A stretch of 64,000 nt of DNA from Bacteroidales bacterium (GCA_017548985.1 JAFYYW010000036.1:62001-126000); one strand, 5' to 3'; numbered from the stretch's first letter, positions 22,768 to 31,908 are shown. The notes: generated by a model from the letters alone, not told the origin. Made by a program: numbers and translations.

Positions 22768-23981
22768 TGAGAAGGTTCGCGGGAATATTCATATCAATTA
22801 TCCTGGCTTTTTTGGCCGGGACTTTGACCGCGTATTCCCAAGACACGAAGGCCCAGGAATCCAAGAGGGCCAGGCTCCAGAAGGAGATCGCTATTCTTGA
22901 CGGGCAGATCAAGGCTATCACCACCAAGAGCGTAAACGCCCTGAACCAGCTCACCTTGATCCGCAAGAAAGTGGACGCCAGAAAGGAGCTGGTGGCGGAG
23001 AGCGACCATGACATCGCCGAGCTCAATTCAGCGATATCATCCAAAGAGAAAGAAATAAAGGTCATGCAGGCCAAGCTGGACACATTGTCAGATTATTATG
23101 AAAGGCTTGTCCGGAGCGCTTACAAGAACAGGAACGCCAAGGTTTGGTACATGTATATCCTTGCCAGTGATAACGTGGGCCAGGCTTTCCGCAGATACGG
23201 CTACCTTAGGGATCTTTCCAAGCAGATGAATATCCAGGCGGAGAAGATCATAGCCACGAAGGACACTTTGGAGAAAGAACGTTCAGAGCTGGCCCTGATG
23301 AAGAAAGACGCCGAGGCGTTAAGGAGCGAGAGACTGGCGGAAATGGGCAAACTGCAGGCCGAGCAGAACGACTCCCAGAAACTCGTCAACCAGCTTAAGA
23401 AGGACAAGAAGAAATACCAGCAGGATCTCTCAAAGAAACAGAAGGAAGTCGAGGCTCTCAACAGGGAGATACAACGGATTATCAATCAGGCCCTGAATGA
23501 GAAATCCGGAGCCAAAGGATCTGGAAAGACCACGACCAAAGAGCCCGCCAAGCCGATAGACTACACTCTCGCGAAGAAATTCGAGTCTAACAAGGGGAAA
23601 CTTCCTTGGCCTGCGGAAGGCGCTGTGGTTGAGCACTTCGGGCAGAGGTATGACCCTGTCTACCCGAATCTCAAACTCCCCTTCAACAACGGTATCTCCA
23701 TCGCCATGGGTCAAGGATCAACCATCAAAGCCGTGTTTGACGGCGAGGTGAAACAGATAGTCGTGATGCCTGGCTATAACAAGTGCGTCCTTGTCCAGCA
23801 CGGGAATTACTTCTCGTTCTACTGCAAGATGGGGAATGTCACTGTCAAGAAAGGCGACAAGGTCAGCACAGGCCAGAGCATCGGTACTGTTGACACTATT
23901 GGCGGGGAAACCCAGCTTCACTTCCAGATATGGTCCGGAAAGACGCCGCAGAATCCCGAGACATGGCTACGGCCGAGATAA
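22767..23981 (+). CDS. EnvC-like murein hydrolase activator with degenerate LytM domain
   Basis: A 404-residue exported protein. The ATG at 22767, sharing its A with the previous stop (TGATG), is preferred over an adjacent TTG. A signal peptide (to about residue 24) is followed by long coiled coils (about 27-250) and a C-terminal M23/LytM fold (about 285-404). The zinc-ligand positions are lost: the usual His-x-Gly-x-Asp site reads NNGISIAM and the final His-x-His reads QLHFQ. This matches EnvC-type proteins, which do not cut peptidoglycan but switch on amidases at the division site. It sits between a TPR protein and TsaE. Confidence 0.85.
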   Translation: MRRFAGIFISIILAFLAGTLTAYSQDTKAQESKRARLQKEIAILDGQIKAITTKSVNALNQLTLIRKKVDARKELVAESDHDIAELNSAISSKEKEIKVMQAKLDTLSDYYERLVRSAYKNRNAKVWYMYILASDNVGQAFRRYGYLRDLSKQMNIQAEKIIATKDTLEKERSELALMKKDAEALRSERLAEMGKLQAEQNDSQKLVNQLKKDKKKYQQDLSKKQKEVEALNREIQRIINQALNEKSGAKGSGKTTTKEPAKPIDYTLAKKFESNKGKLPWPAEGAVVEHFGQRYDPVYPNLKLPFNNGISIAMGQGSTIKAVFDGEVKQIVVMPGYNKCVLVQHGNYFSFYCKMGNVTVKKGDKVSTGQSIGTVDTIGGETQLHFQIWSGKTPQNPETWLRPR

Positions 23982-24412
23982 TGAGACACACTATCACCAT
24001 AAAGAATCTTCAGGACATCGACAGAGCTGCCGATGAGTTCCTCTCCGAGATTGGAAACAACAGGATTATAGCGTTTTACGCTCCTATGGGAGCGGGGAAA
24101 ACCACTTTCACAACCGCCCTGTGCCGCCGGCTCGGAGTACGGGAAGACGCTGTCAGTTCCCCCACTTTCGCTATCGTGAACGAATATAAGACCGGGGACG
24201 GGACGCCTTTGTTCCATTTCGATTTTTATAGGGTCACAAAGGTCACCGAAGCGTTTGACATAGGATTCTATGACTATATAGACAGTGGGTTTCCTTGTAT
24301 TATCGAATGGCCTGAGAACATTGAGGAAATTCTTCCCGAGGAAACCCTCAAGGTGACTATAACGGTCAATCCGGACGAGTCCAGGACAATCAGTTGGGAT
24401 TCTCAGGACTAA
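23981..24412 (+). CDS. tsaE: tRNA threonylcarbamoyladenosine synthesis ATPase TsaE
   Basis: A 143-residue ATPase of the t6A37 tRNA modification pathway, working with TsaB and TsaD. The ATG at 23981, overlapping the EnvC stop by one base (TAATG), gives the normal family length; in-frame ATGs at 23930 and 23963 would add a tail read from inside the EnvC gene. P-loop GAGKTT near residue 36, the SSPTFAIVNEY switch block near 64, HFDFYR and the CIIEWPENI end are all intact. Its 3' end overlaps the convergent gene at 24390 by 23 bp. Confidence 0.9.
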   Translation: MRHTITIKNLQDIDRAADEFLSEIGNNRIIAFYAPMGAGKTTFTTALCRRLGVREDAVSSPTFAIVNEYKTGDGTPLFHFDFYRVTKVTEAFDIGFYDYIDSGFPCIIEWPENIEEILPEETLKVTITVNPDESRTISWDSQD

Positions 24413-25217
24413 GGCTCTCTAACGAGTGTAACAGATTCTCCAGATTCTCCGTGAACCTCTTGACAGAAAGCTCATTCGCCTCCTCAACCGAGGCGATATT
24501 TTTTGTGATATTCCCTTTCAGGAACGTCTCGTTCAGGAGTAATCCCCCACCAAGCAGTCCGGTCACCCAATCATGGCCGACGATCTCAAAGACAGTGAAT
24601 CCGGCGGCGCCTATGTTGAGAAACATGGACAGAAGACCCTCCCAAGGTCGTCCAAGATAAATATGACCGGCCGGAGGGATGAATGACAAAGCCGCCGCGG
24701 TACCTTCCTTCTTGATCCTGGGAACCTTTCTGAATAAGGAATCCACCGCAGCCTTGCCGGACTGCGAGGATATGGCTTTAAGAGCCTGGTCATGAGATTC
24801 CGGGAATCTTCCCGAAGCGGCGAGAAGTACTGAATAGAATGCGGGATTATCTCCGGCCAACCCGCTTTCCTCAAGGAAACCGAGAGCCGCTCCATAATCC
24901 CCTACCTCCTTGGAATACAACGACTTGAGATACAGTATCTCCGAAGCCTTCTCCGGAGAGAGGAGATACATCCGTATCCTGTCCAGGGTCCTGATGGCCT
25001 CGTCATATAATCCCGCGCCGGAAAGGCAAGCGGCTTTTGAGACCAAAGCGTCCTGGGCAATGACCGGATCGTCAGAGGAATACACCACCCTCTCCCACCG
25101 GAGCGCCTCCTCCAGCGGGTCATCCGGGTCCGCCTCTTGCCCGTTAACGGAAAACGGTACGAAGAGGAAGATGCAGATGATAGACAATAGCGGTGTTCTC
25201 AGCTGTGATCCTGTCAT
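24390..25217 (-). CDS. Exported DUF5683-like protein with TPR-like region (paralog B)
   Basis: A 275-residue protein with a signal peptide (LLSIICIFLFVPFSVNGQ). The start is taken as the ATG at 25217; a TTG nine bases earlier is less likely. A helical repeat region (about 30-150, FLEESGLAGDNPAFYSVLLAASGRFPESH) is followed by AALSFIPPAGHIYLGRPWEG and hydrophobic segments, resembling the Pro-Gly-x-Gly-x-x-Tyr membrane module of DUF5683. It is a weaker paralog of the gene before it and overlaps that gene by 74 bp, a long overlap that seems forced because the signal peptide lies inside it. Function unknown; last gene of the TM2 operon. Confidence 0.65.
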   Translation of the reverse strand: MTGSQLRTPLLSIICIFLFVPFSVNGQEADPDDPLEEALRWERVVYSSDDPVIAQDALVSKAACLSGAGLYDEAIRTLDRIRMYLLSPEKASEILYLKSLYSKEVGDYGAALGFLEESGLAGDNPAFYSVLLAASGRFPESHDQALKAISSQSGKAAVDSLFRKVPRIKKEGTAAALSFIPPAGHIYLGRPWEGLLSMFLNIGAAGFTVFEIVGHDWVTGLLGGGLLLNETFLKGNITKNIASVEEANELSVKRFTENLENLLHSLESLSPENPN

Positions 25218-26133
25218 TGTTCTCAATGCTTACAGACATATAACTACCATAAATATTCCCGAGATAGAAAGTCGCGCAGAGCGATCCCGCGAGGATGGTT
25301 CTCCAATCCTTGTTTCCGTGCCTCACCCAGTTCTCGGCCGTGATCGCCCCTAAAGAGCCTACAGTCAAGAAAGCGGCCACACCTTCCCCTAACCTTCCGG
25401 CATAAACTTTTCCGGCTCCGGGGATGACCGCTGAGGCGAGCGCGGCCACTCCGGCATGTTTGCTTTTTCCGCCGAAACGTCTTTGGCCTATCTCCGAAAT
25501 GACTCTTTCGCTTTCCATCAAGGCATAGTCTCCGAATGTGAACGAGGAACTGTGACGAAGCCATTCATCCTCCTGTCCCCTAAGTATTGAAAGACCGGCG
25601 GCCTGCAGGGCGGTTAACTCCGCATAAGGACCTCCTTCTGAGAAACGGGACTGTATTGACAGGGAAGACAACAGACCGTAAGCTTTATCATATTCCCCGG
25701 CACTTGATAGCGACACGACCTGATAATAGAACGACTCCGGTCCGAATGGAGAGTCATAGGGAACTTTGCCGAACAACTCCGACGCCTGGAAGAGTTTAAG
25801 GTCCGAAAACAAAACCTTGGCTCTCAGGAAATCCAAGGTGTCTGAAGGAGCGTATCTTCCACGTGTCAAAGTCTTGGCATCAATCCGGAAATCGTTATCT
25901 TTCAAATAATTGAAGAACTCATAGTCCTCCGAGATATACCTTTCCCCCTCATCGGGAAACTGAATCCTCGAGGTATCAGCCGCCGGGGTCACGGGAATCT
26001 CGCGAGCCGAAACCCGGCCGATCCGCGAGGAGGACATGATCCGGTCAGGCAAGCCGAGAATACCCCGGACCTGGCCTCTAGCGGGAAGCGTCAAAGCGAA
26101 GATGAGTATAATGATATGGATGAGGCGTGGCAT
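25144..26133 (-). CDS. Exported DUF5683-like protein with TPR-like region (paralog A)
   Basis: A 329-residue protein. The ATG at 26133 is chosen because it opens a signal peptide (MPRLIHIIILIFALTLPARG); the longer frame to 26232 lies within the previous gene. The middle has helical repeats (FLRAKVLFSDLKLFQASELF near 120; SLSSAGEYDKAYGLL near 155), and the end AALASAVIPGAGKVYAGRLGEG followed by membrane segments is DUF5683-like. The same layout recurs in the next gene. The pair, with a TM2 protein upstream, suggests an envelope complex of unknown purpose. Confidence 0.65.
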   Translation of the reverse strand: MPRLIHIIILIFALTLPARGQVRGILGLPDRIMSSSRIGRVSAREIPVTPAADTSRIQFPDEGERYISEDYEFFNYLKDNDFRIDAKTLTRGRYAPSDTLDFLRAKVLFSDLKLFQASELFGKVPYDSPFGPESFYYQVVSLSSAGEYDKAYGLLSSLSIQSRFSEGGPYAELTALQAAGLSILRGQEDEWLRHSSSFTFGDYALMESERVISEIGQRRFGGKSKHAGVAALASAVIPGAGKVYAGRLGEGVAAFLTVGSLGAITAENWVRHGNKDWRTILAGSLCATFYLGNIYGSYMSVSIENNDRITAENTAIVYHLHLPLRTVFR

Positions 26134-26140
26134 GGTGATG

Positions 26141-26851
26141 TCACTTCCTGCCAGTTGAAACGTTCTTGACTGGCTTGGCACCGGCCGGTACCTGGAAATC
26201 AAACATCGGATCCTGCCCGTCGACTTTGACATCGGAATAGATTGTGCGGACCAGTGTGGAGTCTTTCTTGGATGTGTACTGGACGGAGGTCACACGCAGA
26301 GGCAGCATCATGTTGCCCAAACGGGAATACGAGGAGAGGTACACCTTGCTCACAACCGCTCCGCCGCCATTGTAATAGGCCAGATATATAGGCAGATAGT
26401 TTTCCTGGACAAGCTCGACCTTCGCCACTCCCTTTCCGGGGCCGGAGGGAATATACGTACGCTTGACGATTCCCCCTTCCTCACGGACAGTTCCAGCCAG
26501 CTTGTAGCCGTAAAGCCCGAGCCCCATATCATCCCCACGACCGGAAAGGAAAAGATACAAGACATTGTCCCTGTCGCTGAAATCCTCTTTCCTTTCGGAA
26601 TAAACCTCATTGGTCCCGGGATAATAAATCTTGAACTCACCGTCAGGATTGGTGATGGTGTAATATTGTTCCGGAGACTCGAAAACCTGGACAAGACGAC
26701 CCGAGGACGAACAGTAGACTTTACTGGCGACTGTCGTGACCTTGCCACCATATAAAGTTTTCACCTCCATCCCGGCCGAGACCCTTCTCTGGGCCATCAA
26801 ACTTGGGATGGAGATGAGAATAAAAGCTGTTATGAGCAGCCGGCGCGGCAT
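26141..26851 (-). CDS. Exported LolA-like / outer-membrane lipoprotein carrier-fold protein
   Basis: A 236-residue protein starting at the ATG at 26851, which shares a base with the stop of the TM2 gene (TAATG) and opens a signal peptide ending SLMAQ. The mature part is one beta-rich domain (YYTITNPDGEFKIYYPG; LPIYLAYYNGGGAVVSKVYLSS; DPMFDFQVPAGAK) that resembles the LolA/LolB half-barrel and DUF4412-like proteins, with the typical final phrase on Phe-x-Val-Pro. It could bind a lipid or lipoprotein in the periplasm; the assignment is by fold impression only. Confidence 0.5.
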   Translation of the reverse strand: MPRRLLITAFILISIPSLMAQRRVSAGMEVKTLYGGKVTTVASKVYCSSSGRLVQVFESPEQYYTITNPDGEFKIYYPGTNEVYSERKEDFSDRDNVLYLFLSGRGDDMGLGLYGYKLAGTVREEGGIVKRTYIPSGPGKGVAKVELVQENYLPIYLAYYNGGGAVVSKVYLSSYSRLGNMMLPLRVTSVQYTSKKDSTLVRTIYSDVKVDGQDPMFDFQVPAGAKPVKNVSTGRK

Positions 26852-27276
26852 TAACCCCACATGAAGAATGAGGTGTTGCCGCAATACCTGGCGATCGAGT
26901 TGTCCTCCACTGTGGCCACTATCTCAACGATGAGGTCAACAAACGGGACGATACCGAATATTCCGCCAAAAGTGAATGTGTAGATCGCCCACATCCATGG
27001 ACGTGTACCCATATAATGACGATGGATGCCGAATCCTCCGAGGAAGAAAGTGAGGAGGATAGCTCCAACAGGGCTCTTGCCGGCGGAAACTGATGCGGAA
27101 GCTGGCATCCCGGCCGGAAGCTGGGCGGGAATCTCCGCCAGCAGGGCATAGGGCGAAACGGCAACGGCATTCTCGATGGCGAAATCAACAGAGGCCTCGT
27201 CAAGTTTGTAAGGGTTGGCGGAGGCTACAGTCGTGATCGCGAAGAAAGCGACCAATACAATCAGTAATCTCTTCAT
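26851..27276 (-). CDS. Exported TM2-domain protein
   Basis: A 141-residue protein starting at 27276 (MKRLLIVLVAFFAITTVASA signal); the longer frame to 27333 has no signal and would start upstream of the promoter box. After a Pro/Ala-rich linker, residues about 65-130 form a TM2 module: KSPVGAILLTFFLGGFGIHRHYMG, then two membrane helices and PFVDLIVEI. TM2 proteins are small membrane proteins of unknown function. It heads an operon with the LolA-like and two DUF5683-like genes. Confidence 0.8.
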   Translation of the reverse strand: MKRLLIVLVAFFAITTVASANPYKLDEASVDFAIENAVAVSPYALLAEIPAQLPAGMPASASVSAGKSPVGAILLTFFLGGFGIHRHYMGTRPWMWAIYTFTFGGIFGIVPFVDLIVEIVATVEDNSIARYCGNTSFFMWG

Positions 27277-27298
27277 GATAAAAAATTTTATTAACATA

Positions 27299-27306
27299 CA
27301 AATATA
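27299..27306 (-). promoter_or_regulatory. -7 promoter box of the TM2 operon
   Basis: The minus strand reads TATATTTG, a perfect box, 22 bp before the TM2 start at 27276, in an A/T-rich gap after the yifB stop. Confidence 0.6.
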
Positions 27307-27329
27307 ACTTTTTTTAGTGATAATATCCA

Positions 27330-28895
27330 TCATAGTCCCTCGATTCTGTCCAGGAAGCGGTAAGACGCGGCCTCACCAAGAAACTCCGGCTCGATCCCCG
27401 GAACTCCCTCGAGGTCTGCGATCGTCCTGGCCACTTTCAATATCCTGGAATATGCCCTCGCGGACAACCCGAGGCTATCCATCAACTTCTCCATCAGCGC
27501 CTCACAGTCTTTATTCAAGGGGCAATACTTCTCCAGCATCCGACCGCTCATCTCTGAGTTGGTGAATATTCCAGTACCGTCGAAACGCTCCTTCTGGATC
27601 TGACGGGCCCTGAGGATTCTAGCGGCTACCATCGAGCTGGGCTCCCCTTTTTTCCGGCCTACAAGTTTCTTGGTGTCAACCGGGTGGAGCCATAGTTGTA
27701 TGTCTATACGATCCATAATCGGTCCGGAGAGATTGGAGAGATAGCCGGCTCTTTGGCCCGGAGTGCAACGGCATCGGTCCCCTTCCCCGTAATAGCCGCA
27801 AGGGCAGGGGTTCGAGGCTGCCACCAGCATGAAAGAAGATGGATACTCAAGCTTTGACCGAAGTCTGGAAATAGTCACTTTCCTGTCCTCCATCGGCCCC
27901 CGGAGAGCCTCCAAGACCGATTTGGGCATTTGTCCATATTCATCGAGAAAGAGGATCCCGTTGTGGGCCAGGGTAACCTCTCCGGGGCGTATGTCTTGTC
28001 CGGCGCCACCTCCGATGATAGCTGGCAGCGAGGCGCTGTAATGGGGAGCCCGGAAAGGCCTGTCATGGATCAGACCTATTATGGAACCCTTTATCCCATA
28101 GACTGAATATATCTTGCTGGTGACGATGGATTCCTCTTTTGTCATCGGAGGAAGAATCCCGGCCATGGCTTTCGCGAGAGAGCTTTTCCCGCTGCCTGGC
28201 GGACCGATCATTATGAGATTGTGTCCTCCGGCGGCTGCGATCTCGGCTCCCCTTTTGGCGCTTTCCTGACCTATTATCTCCGAGAAATCCATTATTCCCG
28301 AGCCCACTTGTGATTTCGTCCGGGACCGCCGCTCGAGCAGAGACCTGTAAAACGGGGTGTTCCAGACAAGGAGGTCACCGACATCTTCCACCTCTTCCAG
28401 TATCCTCAACACATCCAGGAGGTTCCGTACCCCGTATATGTCTATTCCCGAACATTCCGTCGCCTCCAACGCCGATTCCAGGGGAAGGATGCACCCTTCT
28501 TTCCCGAGAGAAGCAGCCAGATCAGCGATAGGCAACGAACCTTGGATCTCCCTAAGGGAACCGTCCAGGCCTAACTCGCCCATTACTATGTACTTCCTTA
28601 AGCCGGGCAATTCCCTCTGCCCCGAGGCCGCGATGATTCCCACAGCTATGGGAAGGTCGTAGCCCCCGCCGTTCTTGTGCATGTCAGCGGGGGCCAGGTT
28701 GATGACTATTTTCTTCCCGGGAATATGGAACCCGAGGAATTGCAGGGCAGTTATGGTCCTTAGGAGACTCTCTTTAACGGCGACATCGGCAAGGCCTACG
28801 AGATGAACCCCGATACCGGATGTGATGTCGACCTCTACAGTGACAGGTACCGCCTCGATGCCGATGCACTTGGCGGCCAGAATGGTGATATGCAT
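27330..28895 (-). CDS. comM: YifB/ComM family Mg-chelatase-like AAA+ ATPase
   Basis: A 521-residue cytosolic ATPase. It has the N-terminal ChlI-like fold (VTVEVDITSGIGVHLVGLAD; FVINLAPADMHKNGG type block), Walker A GPPGSGKSS near 219, Walker B GILFLDEYG near 300, a short Cys-rich loop (SNPCPCGYYG) as is usual in the family, and a C-terminal helical domain. ComM helps branch migration during natural transformation in some bacteria; whether that holds here is unknown. Length is normal. It lies between the esterase and the TM2 operon on the same strand. Confidence 0.9.
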   Translation of the reverse strand: MHITILAAKCIGIEAVPVTVEVDITSGIGVHLVGLADVAVKESLLRTITALQFLGFHIPGKKIVINLAPADMHKNGGGYDLPIAVGIIAASGQRELPGLRKYIVMGELGLDGSLREIQGSLPIADLAASLGKEGCILPLESALEATECSGIDIYGVRNLLDVLRILEEVEDVGDLLVWNTPFYRSLLERRSRTKSQVGSGIMDFSEIIGQESAKRGAEIAAAGGHNLIMIGPPGSGKSSLAKAMAGILPPMTKEESIVTSKIYSVYGIKGSIIGLIHDRPFRAPHYSASLPAIIGGGAGQDIRPGEVTLAHNGILFLDEYGQMPKSVLEALRGPMEDRKVTISRLRSKLEYPSSFMLVAASNPCPCGYYGEGDRCRCTPGQRAGYLSNLSGPIMDRIDIQLWLHPVDTKKLVGRKKGEPSSMVAARILRARQIQKERFDGTGIFTNSEMSGRMLEKYCPLNKDCEALMEKLMDSLGLSARAYSRILKVARTIADLEGVPGIEPEFLGEAASYRFLDRIEGL

Positions 28896-28964
28896 AGTCC
28901 AAGTTGTTTCCGGCTAAGGTAAACCAAGGAAACAACAAAAACCATCAAAAACAGAAAAACCGTG

Positions 28965-30065
28965 TTAAAAAACAGAAATATATTTCTTTAAGAAAGCCCA
29001 AGCGGGGGTCTTGTAGTAGCGGTGACCACCATCTCCTACAGCCAGCTCACATGCGCCTTTCCCAGAAGCGGCGAAAATCTCTTTCGTCTTCTCGAACTCT
29101 TCCCTCGCTCCATCAATCGGGAATATGCCGTCATCTTTACCTTGGATTATGCAAAGGTAACGTCCCGCGAGCAAACCAGCGAGATCACCCATATTACCGA
29201 GTCGCAGCATTCCCGGAAGGTAATTGCACTCGCAATGGGGCATCGCCAGGATGCTCTTCTCATAAGAGCAGAATGAGCCGGAGGGAAGGCAGAACTTTAT
29301 CCTCGTGTCTACGGCGCCGGCATAGATGGTCGCGGTACCGCCGCCGGAATGCCCTGAGACGATGATCTTCTCAGGATCGACCGGCAAAGCCTCAAGAGCC
29401 CAGTCGATTATCTTCATTATGTCCCAGACCCGGTCTCCCACCAAAGTGCGTCCGACAATCAGGTCATGGAGCATATACTCATGACAAGAGGATGTGGCGT
29501 CCGAGTCGAGGCCCGCCTTGGTCCGGGTCTTCCCGAACGCCCGGGCGGTAGGAGCTATTGCGATGCAGCCTTCCTCGACAGCTTGCAAAGCTATATTCCT
29601 CTCCCCTTCCTCAGCCAGTGACCTGTCGCTCTCGTCCCAATAGATACCGGCATACAACTCGGTATTCTTTGAGTGGCCATGAGGGGTGATCATCAACGCT
29701 TTCGGTCCCTGGATAGCTTTAGGGCGCAAAATCACGACAGGCAGAAGAACGTCAGGTTCGGTCAGGATCTCCCATCTCTCCCGAGTGTAAGTTCCCATGT
29801 CCTCACTGTCAATCTTCGTGGCCTCAGGCTTGAACCCCTTCATCTCCTCACGCATCCGGTCAATGCCCAGGGTCTTCTCCAGATCAGCCCGGAAACGCTT
29901 CTGCCACTTCGAGACTCCACCTTTCCAGTCACGCCAAACATATTTACCGTCAGCATTGGCGTATAAGGAGGCCAGGTGGTCATCTGATAGAGGATAGGAT
30001 TGCCCGAAGGCTGAGGAACACAAGATCGCGGCGAGAGCCACGGCTATCATTCGTTTTGTACTCAT
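28965..30065 (-). CDS. Exported alpha/beta hydrolase (acetyl-xylan-esterase/abhydrolase_7-like)
   Basis: A 366-residue protein with a signal peptide (LAAILCSSAFGQ). Catalytic triad elements: oxyanion region ITPHGHSKN near 148, nucleophile elbow SGHSGGGT near 245, acid in IQGKDDGIFP near 314, His in VGDGGHRYY near 348. It fits large exported esterases that act on acylated polysaccharides. A conserved-looking cluster CHEYMLHDLIVGRTLVGDRVWD matches abhydrolase_7/acetyl-xylan esterase-like proteins. It is a single gene, divergent from the nucleoside kinase. Confidence 0.75.
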   Translation of the reverse strand: MSTKRMIAVALAAILCSSAFGQSYPLSDDHLASLYANADGKYVWRDWKGGVSKWQKRFRADLEKTLGIDRMREEMKGFKPEATKIDSEDMGTYTRERWEILTEPDVLLPVVILRPKAIQGPKALMITPHGHSKNTELYAGIYWDESDRSLAEEGERNIALQAVEEGCIAIAPTARAFGKTRTKAGLDSDATSSCHEYMLHDLIVGRTLVGDRVWDIMKIIDWALEALPVDPEKIIVSGHSGGGTATIYAGAVDTRIKFCLPSGSFCSYEKSILAMPHCECNYLPGMLRLGNMGDLAGLLAGRYLCIIQGKDDGIFPIDGAREEFEKTKEIFAASGKGACELAVGDGGHRYYKTPAWAFLKKYISVF

Positions 30066-30115
30066 GGCAGTTGAATTTATCTTGTATAAATATACGCGAA
30101 AATCCGTAATTTAAG

Positions 30116-30123
30116 TATATTTG
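30116..30123 (+). promoter_or_regulatory. -7 promoter box of the nucleoside kinase gene
   Basis: A perfect TATATTTG, 21 bp before the ATG at 30145. The -33 region is not clear. Confidence 0.55.
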
Positions 30124-30144
30124 TAAGGATAGACCCATAGAATA

Positions 30145-31866
30145 ATGGACAAGAAAGAGATAACGATTTTCTGCAAGAACGACGGGAAGAACCATAAGAT
30201 CGAAATGGGAGGCACCCTGGGTGATCTGGCCCGCAAATGGTGCAAGACAGTGACAGACCCCAAGACCGGTCAGAAGCTGGATGTAATAGCCGCCCTCGTG
30301 GATAACCAACTGAAGGAACTGGATTACCGCCCGATACTCTTCCACCAGGTAGAGTTCATTGGATTCAACCATCCAGATGGGAGACGGTGCTACCTCCGTT
30401 CCCTTTGTTTCACGCTCCAGAACGCTGTCAGGGCCTTGCATCCGGACAAGGTGCTTGTCGTGGACCATTCCCTGCCGAGCGGATTGTACTGTGAGCTCCA
30501 CGAGATCGGGAAGATGGAAGATGGACGGGCAAAGGTACATTTCGTCACCGATGACGAGATTGACGCGATCAAGGGCAAGATGAAGGAGATCATCGCCAAG
30601 GACCTTCCTTTCAAGAAGGTGAAGATGTTCTCCGAGGAGGCTCAGGAGATATTCCTCAAGAACAACCAACCTCATAAGGCCAGCCTCCAGAAAAGCGTGG
30701 GGACTTTCACTTGCAGTGTCTATTATCTCGACGGCAACGCCGACTCGTTCCACGGACCTCTTATTCCCTCCACAGGCTTTCTCAAGACCTTCGACATCAC
30801 CGGGATCGGAGACGGTTTCTGCCTTCAGGGACCGAAGATGACTGATTTCACCAAGGTCATGCCGATGAAGCGGCACACGAAAGTCGCCGCGACCCTCAAG
30901 GACTATTCCAACTGGTGCTCCATCATAGGAATCGAAAGTGTCGGAACCCTCAATTCGGCGATCAAGGCCGGAAGGGCGGTTGAGATAATCAACCTCGCCG
31001 AGGCCCTGCACGAGAGGAATTATTCCAAGATCGCCGACAAGATTTACGAGAACCGTTTCGAGAAACGGATCGTCATGATAGCCGGCCCCTCTTCCAGCGG
31101 AAAAACCTCATCGTCACTGAGAATAGCCCTGCAGTGCAAAGTGCTGGGACTCAAGCCTAAAGTGATTGAGCTGGACAATTATTTCGTGGACCGGGACAAG
31201 ACCCCTCTTGACGAGGACGGAAAGCTCGATTTCGAGTCGCTCCACGCCATGGATCTGGACCTGCTGAACAACCAGCTCAACGACTTGCTCGAAGGAAAAG
31301 AAGTGGAGATACCTAAATATGATTTCGGACAGGGTAGAAGGACCTATGTCGGAAACAGGCTACACCTTGAGGAAAAGGACATCCTGATCATGGAGGGAAT
31401 CCACGCGCTCAACCCCGAGATGACCTCGGCTGTGGATAATTCCAGGATATTCAGGGTCTATGTCTCCGCCATGACATCCTTGAACCTTGACGAGAACAGC
31501 AACCTGTCAACCTCAGACAACAGGTTGCTCCGAAGGATGGTCCGGGACAACCGGGTAAGGAACACGACTCCCGAGGAGACTCTCTTGAGATGGTACAGTG
31601 TCCGCCGCGGGGAAATGCGGAACATATTCCCCTACCAGGAGAACGCTGATTTCCTTTTCAACTCCGGAGTCATCTTCGAGTTGCCGCTGCTGAAATACTA
31701 TGCCGAGCCGCTCCTGAGGCGCATCTCACCCAGTTCTCCCGCCTTCACTGAGGCGGTGCGGCTCCTTAAGTTCCTTGACTATATCGTGGCTCTCCAACCA
31801 TCGGAGATCGCCGCAATCCCACCCACATCCATACTTCGGGAATTCATCGGAGGGCAGACCTTATAG
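30145..31866 (+). CDS. Nucleoside (uridine-type) kinase with N-terminal TGS/ThrRS-like module
   Basis: A 573-residue protein combining a TGS-like domain (about 5-70, with the GTLGDLARKW pattern), a threonyl-tRNA-synthetase-like second domain (about 85-185, LHPDKVLVVDHSLPSG; VHFVTDDEIDAI), and a P-loop kinase of the uridine kinase/phosphoribulokinase family from about 290: Walker A GPSSSGKTSS near 314, LDNYFVDRDKTP near 350, and MEGIHALNPEM near 420. This architecture is regularly found in Bacteroidetes and Firmicutes. It would phosphorylate uridine/cytidine or another nucleoside; the role of the synthetase-like part is unknown. Confidence 0.88.
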   Translation: MDKKEITIFCKNDGKNHKIEMGGTLGDLARKWCKTVTDPKTGQKLDVIAALVDNQLKELDYRPILFHQVEFIGFNHPDGRRCYLRSLCFTLQNAVRALHPDKVLVVDHSLPSGLYCELHEIGKMEDGRAKVHFVTDDEIDAIKGKMKEIIAKDLPFKKVKMFSEEAQEIFLKNNQPHKASLQKSVGTFTCSVYYLDGNADSFHGPLIPSTGFLKTFDITGIGDGFCLQGPKMTDFTKVMPMKRHTKVAATLKDYSNWCSIIGIESVGTLNSAIKAGRAVEIINLAEALHERNYSKIADKIYENRFEKRIVMIAGPSSSGKTSSSLRIALQCKVLGLKPKVIELDNYFVDRDKTPLDEDGKLDFESLHAMDLDLLNNQLNDLLEGKEVEIPKYDFGQGRRTYVGNRLHLEEKDILIMEGIHALNPEMTSAVDNSRIFRVYVSAMTSLNLDENSNLSTSDNRLLRRMVRDNRVRNTTPEETLLRWYSVRRGEMRNIFPYQENADFLFNSGVIFELPLLKYYAEPLLRRISPSSPAFTEAVRLLKFLDYIVALQPSEIAAIPPTSILREFIGGQTL

Positions 31867-31895
31867 TTTCTTGAGAATAGTTTTAAACCAATATT

Positions 31896-31901
31896 AGGAG
31901 G
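31896..31901 (+). promoter_or_regulatory. Strong Shine-Dalgarno site of the GMP synthase subunit
   Basis: AGGAGG lies 7 nt before the ATG at 31909. Bacteroidetes genes rarely show such a site, and it favours 31909 over the internal Met codon ten residues later. Confidence 0.75.
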
Positions 31902-31908
31902 AAACAAA

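Noticed and set aside
25218..25226. A TTG start for the second DUF5683-like gene
   Set aside because: An ATG nine bases later gives the same signal peptide and a smaller overlap.
29980..31011. A 343-codon minus-strand frame opposite the nucleoside kinase
   Set aside because: The plus-strand kinase has full catalytic motifs; the opposite frame is a composition artefact.
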